DNA of 64,000 nt from Stigmatella aurantiaca (GCF_900109545.1 NZ_FOAP01000004.1:372001-436000); one strand, 5' to 3'. Positions 37,064 through 47,349 are shown, numbered from the stretch's first letter. Made by a program: numbers and translations. The notes: generated from the letters alone by a model not told the origin.

Positions 37064-38461
37064 GTGGCTGAGACGTTTGACGTGGTGATCATCGGTTCCG
37101 GCCCCGGCGGCTACGTGGGTGCCATCCGGGCGGCTCAGCTGGGCCTGAAGACGGCCATCATCGAGAAGGACAAGCGCCTGGGGGGCACGTGCCTCCACCG
37201 GGGCTGCATCCCGACCAAGTCCCTGCTGTGGACCGCGGAGCTGTTCCACCACATCCACGAGGCGGCCGACTTCGGCATCGACGTGGCCAGCCCGGTCATC
37301 AACTGGGCCAACGCCCAGAAGCACAAGGAGAAGGTGGTCACCAAGGGTGCCAACGGCATCGACTACCTGATGAAGAAGAACAAGATCTCCGTGTTCAAGG
37401 GCCACGGCCGCATCGCCGGCAAGGGCAAGGTGGAGGTGACGGCGGAGGACGGCTCCAAGCAGACGCTGGACACCAAGAACATCATCATCGCCACGGGCTC
37501 GGTGCCCAAGTCCCTGCCCAACGTGCAGGTGGACCACAAGAAGGTCCTCAACAGCGACTCCATCCTGCTCATCGACCGGGTGCCCAAGAGCATCATCGTG
37601 CTGGGCGCGGGCGCGGTGGGCTGTGAGTTCGCCTCCGTCTTCAACCACGTGGGCAGCCAGACGGCCATCGTCGAGTACATGCCCAACCTGCTGCCCATCG
37701 AGGACATCGACGCCTCGAAGGAGCTGGAGAAGATCTTCAAGAAGCGGAAGATCGACGTGCACACCGGCGCCAAGGTGGAGAAGGTGGAGCACACCGCCAC
37801 GGGCGTGAAGGTGACGATGACGGTGGGCAGCGAGACCAAGACGATCGAGGCCGAGCTGCTGCTGTCCGCGGTGGGCCGGGCGCCGGTGACCGAGGATGTG
37901 GGTCTGCAGAAGACCGGCATCCAGCCCGAGCGCGGCTACATCAAGGTCGATCAGATGATGCGCACCTCGGAGCCCAACGTGTACGCCATCGGCGACGTCG
38001 TCCCCACGGCGATGCTGGCGCACGTGGCGAGCGCCGAGGCGGTGCTGGCGGTGGAGCACATCGCGGGCAAGAACCCCACGCCCATCAACTACGATCTCGT
38101 GCCGTCGGCCACCTACTGCTACCCCGAAGTGGCCTCGGTGGGCCTCTCGGAGAAGAAGGCCAAGGAGCGCGGCTACGACGTGAAGACGGCGATCTTCCCG
38201 TTCAGCGCCGTCACCAAGGCCTCCATCTCCAACGAGGGCCACGGCATGGTGAAGGTCGTCTCCGACAAGAAGTATGACGAGGTGCTGGGCGTTCACCTCG
38301 TGGGCCCGCACGCCACCGAGCTGCTGGCCGAGGCCTGCGTGGCGCTCCGCCTGGAGATCACCACCGAGGAGCTCGCGCACACCATGCACGCGCACCCGAC
38401 GCTCTCCGAAATCCTCAAGGAAGGCGCCGAGGCCACGCTGGGTCACCCGATCCACATCTGA
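37064..38461 (+). CDS. lpdA: Dihydrolipoyl dehydrogenase (E3)
   Basis: 465 residues from the GTG at 37064, placed five bases after GGAGG. It is the FAD-dependent E3 of 2-oxoacid dehydrogenase complexes. The FAD motif is VVIIGSGPGGYVGAIRAAQLG (partly shown), the redox disulfide is GGTCLHRGCIP (Cys43, Cys48), the NAD-binding fold is VLGAGAVGCEFASV, and the His-Glu pair lies in MHAHPTLSEIL. FAD loop YAIGDVV is intact. It is the first of several lipoate-related genes in the region (lipA, E2, lipB). No E1 gene is adjacent. Two GC-rich hairpins without T-runs follow. Confidence 0.96.
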   Translation: MAETFDVVIIGSGPGGYVGAIRAAQLGLKTAIIEKDKRLGGTCLHRGCIPTKSLLWTAELFHHIHEAADFGIDVASPVINWANAQKHKEKVVTKGANGIDYLMKKNKISVFKGHGRIAGKGKVEVTAEDGSKQTLDTKNIIIATGSVPKSLPNVQVDHKKVLNSDSILLIDRVPKSIIVLGAGAVGCEFASVFNHVGSQTAIVEYMPNLLPIEDIDASKELEKIFKKRKIDVHTGAKVEKVEHTATGVKVTMTVGSETKTIEAELLLSAVGRAPVTEDVGLQKTGIQPERGYIKVDQMMRTSEPNVYAIGDVVPTAMLAHVASAEAVLAVEHIAGKNPTPINYDLVPSATYCYPEVASVGLSEKKAKERGYDVKTAIFPFSAVTKASISNEGHGMVKVVSDKKYDEVLGVHLVGPHATELLAEACVALRLEITTEELAHTMHAHPTLSEILKEGAEATLGHPIHI

Positions 38462-38482
38462 GCCTCACCCCCGCAGGGCCGG

Positions 38483-38511
38483 GGCCCCTCCCGCTGTCCG
38501 AAAGAGGGGCC
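38483..38511 (+). terminator. GC-rich hairpin after lpdA
   Basis: GGCCCCTC (38483-38490) and GAGGGGCC (38504-38511) form a perfect eight-base-pair stem, 21 bases after the lpdA stop. CCCGC-GTCAA-GCGGG follows a little further on. No T-run is present, so termination is uncertain. Confidence 0.35.
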
Positions 38512-38614
38512 TCTGGCCTCCCGCGTCAAGCGGGAAGAATCGGCTTTCCTTGAATAGTTCCGCTGAATGCTGCAACTTCCCGGCGCACTTTCCGCTGATT
38601 GGAAGGAGCACCGC

Positions 38615-40663
38615 ATGCAGCGTCGCACCGGCCTCACGCCCTGGAAGCTGTTCACCCTCTCGCTTCTGTCCGCCTTCGCGTGGGGGCAGGGGGGCTGTAA
38701 CGCCGTCGAGGAGGCCGAGGTCGCTGCGCCCGCCGCCGAGGCCGCTCCCGCCGAGGCCGCGCAGCCGCTGGCCGTGACGGGCTTCGCCGAGCTTCACCAC
38801 CACATGTTCGCCGAGGAGGCCTTCGGGGGCGGCTGGTTTCACGGGAGCCACACCGGCACCCTGTCGAGCTGCGATGGCGGCCTGCCCGAGAGCGATCACG
38901 CCCGGGTGCGCATGGATCTCAGCTCCATGCTCAACCTGTGCCCCAACTCGGGCAGCGTGAACCTGGGCGGCGTGCCGCTCCTGTCCTCGCTGTTCGGCAT
39001 TGGCGGGGCCGTGGGCTCGGAGTTCCTTGGCAAGATTGAGGGCACCGAGGGCGACACCGGCATCCACCTGGGCCGCATGAACGTGCCGAACCAGTGGCCG
39101 CGCTGGGACACCATCGCCCACCAGCAGTCGTGGGAGGGCTGGCTCCAGAAGGCCCACCAGGGTGGCATGTCCCTGGTGATGATCTCCCTGGTGAGCAACA
39201 ACTTTCTCTGCAACGCGCTGCCCTACCAGAACCTCAAGCGCCCGTGCGATGAGATGGTGGACGTCGACGTGCAGCTCCAGATGGCGCGGGACTTCGATGC
39301 GCGCACGGGCTGGGCGGAGATCGCCCTGAGCCCGGCCCATGCCCGGCAGATCATCGCCTCGGGCAAGCTGGCGATGGTGCTCTCCATCGAGTCGAGCAAG
39401 CTGTTCGGCAGCAAGGACTGGCGCGCGGAGCTCAACCGCGTCCACGCGCTCGGCGTGCGCTCGCTCCAGCCCGTGCACCAGCTCGACAACCGCTTCGGCG
39501 GCGCGGCGCCCCACAACGCCATCTTCCAGGTCGCCCAGTTCCTGGAGAATTGCTACATCGACACCGACTGCGGCATCACTGGCAACGGGTTCACCCTCGG
39601 CTTCGACGTGGACTCCAGCTGCCGCAACGTCAAGGGGCTGACCGCCGACGGCAAGGCGCTCGTCCAGGAGATGATGAACCGCGGGATGATCATCGACGCG
39701 GCGCACATGTCCGAGCGCAGCGTGCAGGACACCTTCTCGCTCTCCCAGGCCAACACCTACTACCCGCTGTTCATCTCCCACGGCCACTTCCGCGAGGTGA
39801 TGAACCCGGAGCTGGCCTCCACCGAGAAGACGACGCCCGCCTGGGTGGTGCGCTACCTGCGCCAGTCCGGAGGCATGTTCGGCCTGCGCACCGCGCACGA
39901 CGAGACGCTGGAGTACTCGAAGTCCAACGTCGCCAACAACTGCCAGGGCTCCACGCGCTCGCTGGCCCAGGCCTACGAGTTCGGCCGCCAGGGGCTGAAG
40001 GTGCCCATGGGCTTCGGCGCGGACTTCAACGGCTTCATCCAGCAGACCCGCCCGCGCTTCGGGGAGCACGGGGCGTGCTCGGCCGGCTTCGCCGTCGAGG
40101 CGGATGACCAGAAGAACCAGCAGCGCGTCTCGGGCCCGGGCCGTGTGGGCTCGGACCTCGACATCTACGGCCTGGCCCACGTGGGCCTGCTGCCGGACGT
40201 GGTGAAGGACCTGAAGCAGCTGGGCGTGAACACCACCGGCCTGGAGAGCTCGGCCGAGACGTTCATCCGCATGTGGGAGCGCGCCAACAGCCCCCGCAGC
40301 GGCGTGGCGGACGCGGCGCTGGACATCGACACCAGCGGGGTGAAGCCCTACGTCGCCAAGGCCACCCGCGAGGCGGCGTACCCGCAGATCTGCGGCAAGC
40401 GCTACGCCCCCGCCTCCAAGACGTTCGGTGAGAGCTGCCGCTTCGACCAGGAGTGCGGCAGCGGCACGTGCAGCGCGGATGACGCGTGTGGCGAGACCAC
40501 CGGCACCTGCGTCTGCAAGTCCCATGCGGACTGCGGCTCCACCCAGTACTGCGGGTGGGGGCTCAACGAGGGCAAGTGCCAGCCCAAGAAGGCCAAGGGC
40601 GCCATCTGCGCCAACGGCTACGAGTGCCTCTCGAACTCGTGCAGCTGGCTGACCTGCCGCTAG
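38615..40663 (+). CDS. Secreted M19 membrane-dipeptidase-like protein with Cys-rich tail
   Basis: 682 residues; GAAGGAG precedes the ATG at 38615. A signal peptide (LFTLSLLSAFAWGQGG then Cys28) suggests export and possibly a lipoprotein, although QGGC is not a textbook lipobox. The enzyme region has the metal-site pattern of M19 dipeptidases: ELHHHMF, VLSIESSKLFG, IIDAAHMSERS and FISHGHFREV. About 600-682 is a compact Cys-rich module (about 13 cysteines; CRFDQECGSGTC, CVCKSHADCGS, CANGYECLSNSCSWLTC), like the small disulfide modules common in myxobacterial surface proteins. Substrate is unknown; a dipeptide or D-amino-acid peptide is likely. Confidence 0.85.
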   Translation: MQRRTGLTPWKLFTLSLLSAFAWGQGGCNAVEEAEVAAPAAEAAPAEAAQPLAVTGFAELHHHMFAEEAFGGGWFHGSHTGTLSSCDGGLPESDHARVRMDLSSMLNLCPNSGSVNLGGVPLLSSLFGIGGAVGSEFLGKIEGTEGDTGIHLGRMNVPNQWPRWDTIAHQQSWEGWLQKAHQGGMSLVMISLVSNNFLCNALPYQNLKRPCDEMVDVDVQLQMARDFDARTGWAEIALSPAHARQIIASGKLAMVLSIESSKLFGSKDWRAELNRVHALGVRSLQPVHQLDNRFGGAAPHNAIFQVAQFLENCYIDTDCGITGNGFTLGFDVDSSCRNVKGLTADGKALVQEMMNRGMIIDAAHMSERSVQDTFSLSQANTYYPLFISHGHFREVMNPELASTEKTTPAWVVRYLRQSGGMFGLRTAHDETLEYSKSNVANNCQGSTRSLAQAYEFGRQGLKVPMGFGADFNGFIQQTRPRFGEHGACSAGFAVEADDQKNQQRVSGPGRVGSDLDIYGLAHVGLLPDVVKDLKQLGVNTTGLESSAETFIRMWERANSPRSGVADAALDIDTSGVKPYVAKATREAAYPQICGKRYAPASKTFGESCRFDQECGSGTCSADDACGETTGTCVCKSHADCGSTQYCGWGLNEGKCQPKKAKGAICANGYECLSNSCSWLTCR

Positions 40664-40691
40664 GCAGGAGAGCAACCAGCAGGCCGCAGGC

Positions 40692-40723
40692 CACCGGAGG
40701 GGCGCCCACGGGCCCTTCCGGTG
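40692..40723 (+). terminator. Hairpin after the dipeptidase-like gene
   Basis: CACCGGA (40692-40698) and TCCGGTG (40717-40723) form a stem extended by GGGC/GCCC inside the loop, 28 bases after the stop codon. No T-run follows. Confidence 0.35.
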
Positions 40724-40770
40724 CCCCGGGGAGGGGAGTGCGTTAAAGAGGGAGGGTTGTCCAGAAGCCT

Positions 40771-40799
40771 TTGTCAGGGCTGACGCTTCGCGTTAGAGG
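40771..40799 (+). promoter_or_regulatory. Putative promoter upstream of lipA
   Basis: TTGTCA (40771-40776) and TAGAGG (40794-40799) have a 17-base spacer and lie about 50 bases before the lipA ATG. The -35 match is good and the -10 match weak. Confidence 0.35.
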
Positions 40800-40848
40800 C
40801 TTCTCGCTTGACCCTGCTTTTCCCCCAACCGTACAAGGCCCGCGACCC

Positions 40849-41778
40849 ATGGCGACTCCCGATCGGTTCCCGCTTCCCCAGGTCTCCGAGAGCACCCGTA
40901 AACCCGAGTGGTTGAAGGTGCGCCTCCCGCATGGGGAGGGCTACGAGCGGGTCAAGGCCATCGTCAAACGCACGAAGCTGTCCACGGTGTGCGAGGAGGC
41001 CCGCTGCCCCAACATCGCCGAGTGCTGGGGCGGAGGCACCGCCACGGTGATGCTCATGGGCGAGGTGTGCACCCGGGCGTGCCGCTTCTGCCACGTGAAG
41101 GTGGGCGCGCCCCCGCCGTTGGATCCGATGGAGCCGGTGCACCTGGCCCAGGCCGTGCGGGAGATGGACCTGGAGTACATCGTCGTCACGTCCGTGAACC
41201 GCGATGACCGGCCGGACGGCGGCGCCAGCCACTTCGCGCTGGCCATCCGCGAGCTGCGCAAGGAGAGCCCCAAGACGATCGTCGAGGTGCTCATCCCGGA
41301 CTTCAAGGGCGTGGAGAAGGACCTGACCACGGTGGCCGAGGCCCGGCCGCACGTGGTGGCCCACAACGTGGAGACCGTCGAGCGCCTGACGCCCACGGTG
41401 CGCGACCGGCGCGCCGGTTACCGCCAGTCCCTGCGCGTGCTGGAGTACCTCAAGCGCCGCCCCGAGGGGCTCTACACCAAGAGCTCCGTCATGGTGGGGC
41501 TGGGCGAGACGGATTCCGAGCTGGAGCAGACCTTCAAGGATCTGCGCGAGGCGGGCGTGGACGTGCTCACCCTGGGCCAGTACCTCCAGCCGTCCCAGTA
41601 CCACCTGCGCGTGGAGCGCTTCGTCACCCCGGCGCAGTTCCAGGCGTACAAGACGCTGGCCGAGTCCTACGGCTTCCTCTATGTGGCCTCGGGTCCCCTG
41701 GTGCGCTCCAGCTACCGGGCCGCCGAGTTCTTCATGAAGGGACTCATGGAGCGCGAGCGCCTGGAGCGCATCGGTTAG
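40849..41778 (+). CDS. lipA: Lipoyl synthase LipA
   Basis: 309 residues from the ATG at 40849. This radical-SAM enzyme inserts two sulfurs into octanoyl groups on lipoyl domains. The auxiliary cluster cysteines are in CEEARCPNIAEC, and the radical-SAM cluster is CTRACRFC. Other family segments are TVMLMGEVC, VTSVNRDDRPDGGA, MVGLGETDSE, TLGQYLQPS and the terminal RSSYRA. It is upstream of the E2 gene (46-base gap), whose lipoyl domain is a likely substrate. Confidence 0.96.
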   Translation: MATPDRFPLPQVSESTRKPEWLKVRLPHGEGYERVKAIVKRTKLSTVCEEARCPNIAECWGGGTATVMLMGEVCTRACRFCHVKVGAPPPLDPMEPVHLAQAVREMDLEYIVVTSVNRDDRPDGGASHFALAIRELRKESPKTIVEVLIPDFKGVEKDLTTVAEARPHVVAHNVETVERLTPTVRDRRAGYRQSLRVLEYLKRRPEGLYTKSSVMVGLGETDSELEQTFKDLREAGVDVLTLGQYLQPSQYHLRVERFVTPAQFQAYKTLAESYGFLYVASGPLVRSSYRAAEFFMKGLMERERLERIG

Positions 41779-41824
41779 TCCGCTAGTCCGCCGCCCCCCA
41801 CCCTTAAGGACGGATCTCTTTCCC

Positions 41825-43084
41825 ATGGCTCATTTCGAATTCAAGCTCCCCGATCTCGGTGAAGGCGTGATGGAGGGTGAGCTCGTCAAGTGGCACGTGA
41901 AAGAAGGGGACACGGTCAAGGAGGACCAGGTCCTCGCCGAGGTGATGACCGACAAGGCCACCGTCACCGTGCCCAGCCCCAAGGCCGGCCGCGTCCTCAA
42001 GACGCACGGCAAAGAGGGCGAGGTGGCCAAGGTCCATCAGCTCCTGGTGACGATCGAGATCGAAGGGGCCGCCCCCGCGCAGGAGGCGGGCCCTGCGAGC
42101 GCCCCGGCGACCCAGGCGGCCGCCGCCGCGCCGGCCCAGGCCGCGGGGGCCGATGGCTCCCCGTCCGGGAACAAGGTGCTGGCCACGCCGCTCACCCGGC
42201 GCATGGCGCGCGAGCACGGCCTGGATCTGGCGGCGATCGCTGGGACGGGCCCTCAGGGCCGGGTGACGAAGGCGGACGTGGTGGCGGCCCTGGAGGCCAA
42301 GCCCTCGTCCAACGAGGTGCGCGCTCCGGCGCCCGCGGCCCCCGCCCGGGCGCCCGCGCCGCTCGTCACGGGCCGCTCGGATGAGCGCGTCCCGCTGCGG
42401 GGCCTGCGCAAGAAGATCGCCGAGAAGATGGTGCGCTCGAAGTTCACGATGCCGCACTTCGCCTTCGTGGAGGAGGTGGATGGCACGGAGCTGGTGCGCC
42501 TGCGCAAGCGCCTCAACACGCAGCTCCAGACGGCCGGGGAGTCCACGAAGCTGACCTTCCTGCCCTTCATCGTGAAGGCGGTCATCGCCGCGCTGAAGAA
42601 GTTCCCCCACCTCAACGCCAACTTCGACGAGGCGGCGCAGGAGCTGGTCGTCCGGGGCGAGTTCAACATCGGCATCGCGGCGGCCACGCCGGACGGCCTC
42701 ACGGTGGCGGTGGTGCGCAACGCGGACCGGCTGACGCTGCGCGAGCTGGCCCAGGAGATTGCCCGCCTGGGGACGGCCGCCCGCGAGCGCAAGCTCAAGA
42801 TGGAGGAGCTGACGGGCGGCACCTTCACCATCACCTCGCTGGGGCAGAGCGGCGGCCTGTTCGCCACGCCCATCATCAACCACCCCGAGGTGGGCATCCT
42901 GGGCGTCCACAAGCTGCGCAAGCGCCCGGTGGTCCGGGATGACGAGATCGCCATCCGCGAGATGATGAACCTGTCGCTGTCGTGCGATCACCGCGTCATC
43001 GACGGCTCGGTGGCCGCGGACTTCGTGTACGAGGTCATCAAGTATCTGGAGCACCCGGACATGCTGTTCCTCGCCATGGCGTGA
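41825..43084 (+). CDS. 2-oxo acid dehydrogenase E2 (dihydrolipoamide acyltransferase)
   Basis: 419 residues. One N-terminal lipoyl domain has the modified Lys44 in VMTDKATVTV. A Pro/Ala-rich linker leads to a peripheral-subunit-binding domain (about 119-153; ATPLTRRMAREHGLDL). The catalytic domain has the active-site SCDHRVIDGS near the C-terminus. The single lipoyl domain and VMTDKATV sequence resemble branched-chain or 2-oxoglutarate-type E2 more than pyruvate E2, but the substrate cannot be fixed from sequence. The neighbours lpdA, lipA and lipB provide E3 and lipoylation; E1 is not in the window. Confidence 0.92.
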   Translation: MAHFEFKLPDLGEGVMEGELVKWHVKEGDTVKEDQVLAEVMTDKATVTVPSPKAGRVLKTHGKEGEVAKVHQLLVTIEIEGAAPAQEAGPASAPATQAAAAAPAQAAGADGSPSGNKVLATPLTRRMAREHGLDLAAIAGTGPQGRVTKADVVAALEAKPSSNEVRAPAPAAPARAPAPLVTGRSDERVPLRGLRKKIAEKMVRSKFTMPHFAFVEEVDGTELVRLRKRLNTQLQTAGESTKLTFLPFIVKAVIAALKKFPHLNANFDEAAQELVVRGEFNIGIAAATPDGLTVAVVRNADRLTLRELAQEIARLGTAARERKLKMEELTGGTFTITSLGQSGGLFATPIINHPEVGILGVHKLRKRPVVRDDEIAIREMMNLSLSCDHRVIDGSVAADFVYEVIKYLEHPDMLFLAMA

Positions 43085-43127
43085 GAGGGGGGGCGCGGCC
43101 GGGCCGGGAGGAGGTTAGGCTTGCGCC

Positions 43128-44648
43128 ATGGCCAATCCTCGCGAACACATCCGGGCTGCGCAGGCCGCGGAACTCAGAGGCGACACCGCGGCCGCCATCT
43201 CCGAGCTGCTCAAGGCGGCGGAACTCTACCGGCAGACCGGGAGCTTCGCCCGTGCCCTCCAGTTGCTGCGTCACGCCCGCGCGTTGGATCCGGAGCGGGA
43301 GGACCTCTCCGAGGAGGTGAAGCAGCTCGAGTGGCTGCCCGACACCGCGCGGGGGCGCATCCTGGAGGAGCCCGAGACCCGGGAGGTCGACCTGGAGCTC
43401 ACGGCGGAGACCACGCCGGAGATGGCCGGGCGCCAGCGTGTCATCGACGCGGCGATGCGTGGGGTGAGCCCCGGCGGGGGCCGGGCCGGCGCGCAGGATG
43501 AAGTCCAGCGCTGGCTCGTCGAGAACGGTCCGGGCAAGGAGAAGAAGGCCTCCGAGGCGGCCTCCGCCGCGAGCCAGCGGGCCCTGGAGTGGGCCCTGGA
43601 GCATGCCCAGGACGAAGACGCCCTGATGGCCACGTCCCGGAAGGGGATTGCCGAGCCGCAGGACGGGGAGGAGGCGCCCCAGGAACTCGCCGCGCTTTCC
43701 TCGCCCGGGAAGGATGCAACCGAGGAGCCCTCCCTCATCGAGCGGGGCCCGACCCGGGCCGATCCGTCCATGGATGCTTGGTGCTCGTTCTGCTGCCGTC
43801 CCCGGGGGGAAGTGGGAGAGCTGGTGGCGGGGCCCGCGGGAGCCTTCATCTGCTCTGGGTGCACCGGGGAGTCCCGGTCGCTGCTCGGGCTGACCGGACC
43901 GGAGGCGGCCCCTGCGGCGCGTCCCCCGAGCCCCCCGCGCGCGGCGGGAGGCGGCCCGGAGGTGTTCGCGCTCGTGGGCCAGGCGGAGCCCCAGGCACAG
44001 CTGGAGAAGGGCATCCTGGCAGGGGCCCGGCGGATGTTGATCCTCGGCCCCGAGGGGGTGGGGAAGACCGTGTGGTTCCAGGCGCTGGCCAAGCGGGTGA
44101 TGGGCACGGTGATGACCTTCGAGGCGCTGGAGCAGGGGACGGGGGGCGGGGTGGCGCTCCTGGAGGACGTGGACCGGCTGCCCCCGGAGGCGCAGGCCCG
44201 GCTCGGGGCCTTCCTGGGCCGGCATCCGGACCGCGTGGTGTTGATGAGCGCGCGGGGGAGCCTGAGCGCGGATCCTCCGATCCTGCTCAAAGGGGGCGCG
44301 GGAAGCCTTCCGGTGCGCACCACCGAGGCACTCTCCAAGGCGGTGCAGGGCGGCCTGGCCCAGACGCTGCTGGAGCAGGTCCAGTTGTGCGTCGCGCTCC
44401 AGGCGCCCTCCGAAGCCGAGTACGCGGAGATCGCCCGCAGGCGGCTGGCGCCCCGGTCCCCGGAGGTCACCGTCTCCCCGGAGGTGGTCGCCGCCTTCGC
44501 GGCGGAGGCCGTGCGCTCCCCCCGGGCCGGCCATGAGCTGAATGCGTTGCTGAACCGGGTGCTGGCCGGCTCCTGGAGCATCGAGGTCCCCAAGCCCGCC
44601 GCCAAGCCCGCCGCCAAGCGCAGCCGGCGAAAGAAGGTGGAGCCGTGA
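43128..44648 (+). CDS. ATPase-like protein with helical N-terminus and ClpX-type zinc finger
   Basis: 506 residues. The N-terminus (1-about 65) is a TPR-like helical pair (IRAAQAAELRGDTAAAISEL and ALQLLRHARALDPE, in parts). At about 218-245 is a C4 zinc finger of ClpX type: CSFCCRPRGEVGELVAG and then FICSGC. The C-terminal half has a P-loop GPEGVGKT (about 306-313) and an acidic LLEDVDRLP strand in place of a full Walker B, with AAA-like helices beyond. It ends in a Lys/Arg-rich tail. It could be a chaperone or helper for the neighbouring lipoylated enzymes, but this is only contextual: E2 ends 43 bases upstream and lipB overlaps its stop. Confidence 0.72.
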   Translation: MANPREHIRAAQAAELRGDTAAAISELLKAAELYRQTGSFARALQLLRHARALDPEREDLSEEVKQLEWLPDTARGRILEEPETREVDLELTAETTPEMAGRQRVIDAAMRGVSPGGGRAGAQDEVQRWLVENGPGKEKKASEAASAASQRALEWALEHAQDEDALMATSRKGIAEPQDGEEAPQELAALSSPGKDATEEPSLIERGPTRADPSMDAWCSFCCRPRGEVGELVAGPAGAFICSGCTGESRSLLGLTGPEAAPAARPPSPPRAAGGGPEVFALVGQAEPQAQLEKGILAGARRMLILGPEGVGKTVWFQALAKRVMGTVMTFEALEQGTGGGVALLEDVDRLPPEAQARLGAFLGRHPDRVVLMSARGSLSADPPILLKGGAGSLPVRTTEALSKAVQGGLAQTLLEQVQLCVALQAPSEAEYAEIARRRLAPRSPEVTVSPEVVAAFAAEAVRSPRAGHELNALLNRVLAGSWSIEVPKPAAKPAAKRSRRKKVEP

Positions 44649-45760
44649 GCACGCTGACGGTGTACCGGCTCGGCCAGGTGGAATACGGGGATGGGCTCAC
44701 GCTGATGCAGCGCTTCGCGGATGCGCGGCGCCAGGGGCTCGTGGGTGACTCGCTGCTCCTGCTGGAGCATCCCCCCGTGCTCACGCTGGGCCGGGGCGCC
44801 AAGCGCGAGAACCTCCTGGCCAGCACGGAGCGGCTCCAGACGGAAGGCGTGGAGGTCTTCGAGACGAACCGGGGCGGCGACGTCACCTACCACGGCCCGG
44901 GCCAGATCGTCGGCTATCCCGTCTTCCAGCTCATGGAGGAGCGCCGGGATGTGCGCCGCTACGTGCGGGACGTGGAGCGCTGCGTCCTCCAGACGCTGGC
45001 GGAGTACGGGCTCCACGCCAACATCATCCCCAAGTGGCCGGGGGTGTGGCTGGGCGAAGAGGGTTCACCGGAGGCCCGGAAGATCGCCGCCATCGGGGTC
45101 CACATCTCCCGCTGGCTGACGACGCACGGCTTCGCGCTCAACGTCAACACGCACCTGCCGCACTTCAACCTCATCGTGCCGTGTGGCATCCGGGAGGCGG
45201 GCGTCACCTCCATGCAGCGTGAACTGGGGCGTCCCATCTCCGTGCCCGAGGTGGAGGAGGCCCTCGCCCGGCACTTCTGCACCGTCTTCGAGAGCGAGCG
45301 GCAGGCGCCCGCGGTGGCCCCCCTGAAGACGGTCAGCGTCGTGCTGATGCGGGGGCATGGCCCGGAGGCCCGGGTGCTCCTGGCCCGCCGCATCCCCGAG
45401 CGGGGCGGCTTCTGGCAGATCCTCACCGGGCGGGTGGAGGCGGGCGAGAGCGCGGCGCAGGCCGCGGCGCGTGAACTGGAAGAGGAGACCGGCCTGCGGC
45501 TGCCCGTGACGCCGCTGGATTACCGGCACGCCTTCGCGCTCGGGGAGCAGCTGCCCCCGCGGCTCGTGGAGGAGACGGCGTTCGTGGCGTGGTGCCCGGA
45601 GGGCCAGGCGGTGCGGCTCGGGCCCGAGCACGACGCCCAGGAATGGGTGGAGGTGCCCACCGCGCTGGAGCGGCTGCCCTTCCTGGGGCTGCGGGAGGCC
45701 ATCCGGCGGGCGGTGAAGGCCACGGGGGGCGCCGCGGCCAGCGCCCCCGCGCTCATTTGA
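44645..45760 (+). CDS. lipB: Octanoyltransferase LipB fused to a NUDIX hydrolase domain
   Basis: 371 residues against about 210-240 for ordinary LipB. The LipB part (1-about 220) has EHPPVLTLGRGA, the signature RGGDVTYHGPGQIVGYP, the catalytic Lys in ARKIAAIGVHISRW and the catalytic Cys in LIVPCGI. It transfers octanoyl from ACP to lipoyl domains. The second part (about 230-360) has a complete NUDIX box GRVEAGES...ARELEEETGL, with all conserved G, E, R, E and E positions. The GTG start overlaps the preceding stop. The NUDIX substrate is unknown. The 3' end overlaps the convergent MBL gene by eight bases. Confidence 0.92.
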   Translation: MSTLTVYRLGQVEYGDGLTLMQRFADARRQGLVGDSLLLLEHPPVLTLGRGAKRENLLASTERLQTEGVEVFETNRGGDVTYHGPGQIVGYPVFQLMEERRDVRRYVRDVERCVLQTLAEYGLHANIIPKWPGVWLGEEGSPEARKIAAIGVHISRWLTTHGFALNVNTHLPHFNLIVPCGIREAGVTSMQRELGRPISVPEVEEALARHFCTVFESERQAPAVAPLKTVSVVLMRGHGPEARVLLARRIPERGGFWQILTGRVEAGESAAQAAARELEEETGLRLPVTPLDYRHAFALGEQLPPRLVEETAFVAWCPEGQAVRLGPEHDAQEWVEVPTALERLPFLGLREAIRRAVKATGGAAASAPALI

Positions 45761-46677
45761 CCTGAAGCACCATCTGCTCCCGGGCGGCGATGGCCTCGGG
45801 GCGGTGCTTGCGCACCTGGCGCAGCAGGCGCGTCATGCCCGCATCGTCGCGGGACGGATCATGGTGGAAGAGCACCAGCGTCTTCGCCTGGGACTCGTTG
45901 GCCGCGCGCACCGCGGTCTGCCAGGTGGAGTGGCCCCAGCCCGTCCGGGGCGGACCATGGCGGCCGCAGTACTCGTCCTCGGTGTACATCGAGTCGTAGA
46001 TGAGCAGGTCGGCGCCCTTGGCGAACGCGAAGAAGCGGGCATCGCCCTCCTCGCTCTGCTCGATGTCCGTGGCGTACACCACCGAGCGGCCCTCACACTC
46101 CACGCGGTAGCCGAGGTTGCCGCCCGGGTGGTTCAGCTCCAGGGTGCGGATGCTCGCGGGGCCCACGGTGAGCGCATCGCCCGCGTGGACATCGCGGTAC
46201 TTCAGCTGCGCGCGGAACGTGCCCTCGGCCGTCACCGGGAAGTAGGGCTGCATCATCTGCCCCGAGAGGATCTCCTTCAGCGACTGGCCGTTGCGCGGCG
46301 AGCCGTAGAAGGTGAAGGCGTTCCGAGGCTGGAAGATGGGCGTGAAGAACGGCAGGCCCTGCAGGTGATCGTAGTGGTAGTGCGACAGGAAGATGGAGGC
46401 CTGGACGGCCTTCTCCTTCGCCATGAGGTGATCGCCCAGCGGCCGGGCCCCGGTGCCCAGATCGAAGATGAACAGCTCCTCGCCCACGCCCATCTCCACG
46501 CACGGGGTATTGCCCCCGTAGCGGCGGGTGTGGGGGCCGGGAGAGGGGATGGACCCTCGCACTCCCCAGAAGCGGATGTGGAACGGCGTCTTGGCGGGTT
46601 GGGTACCTTTCGCCGGCGGCGCCTCGGTCTGAGACCGACGCAAGGATTCGCGCGCGCGGAGCTGCCTTAGCGGCTTG

Positions 46678-47349
<672 letters not shown>

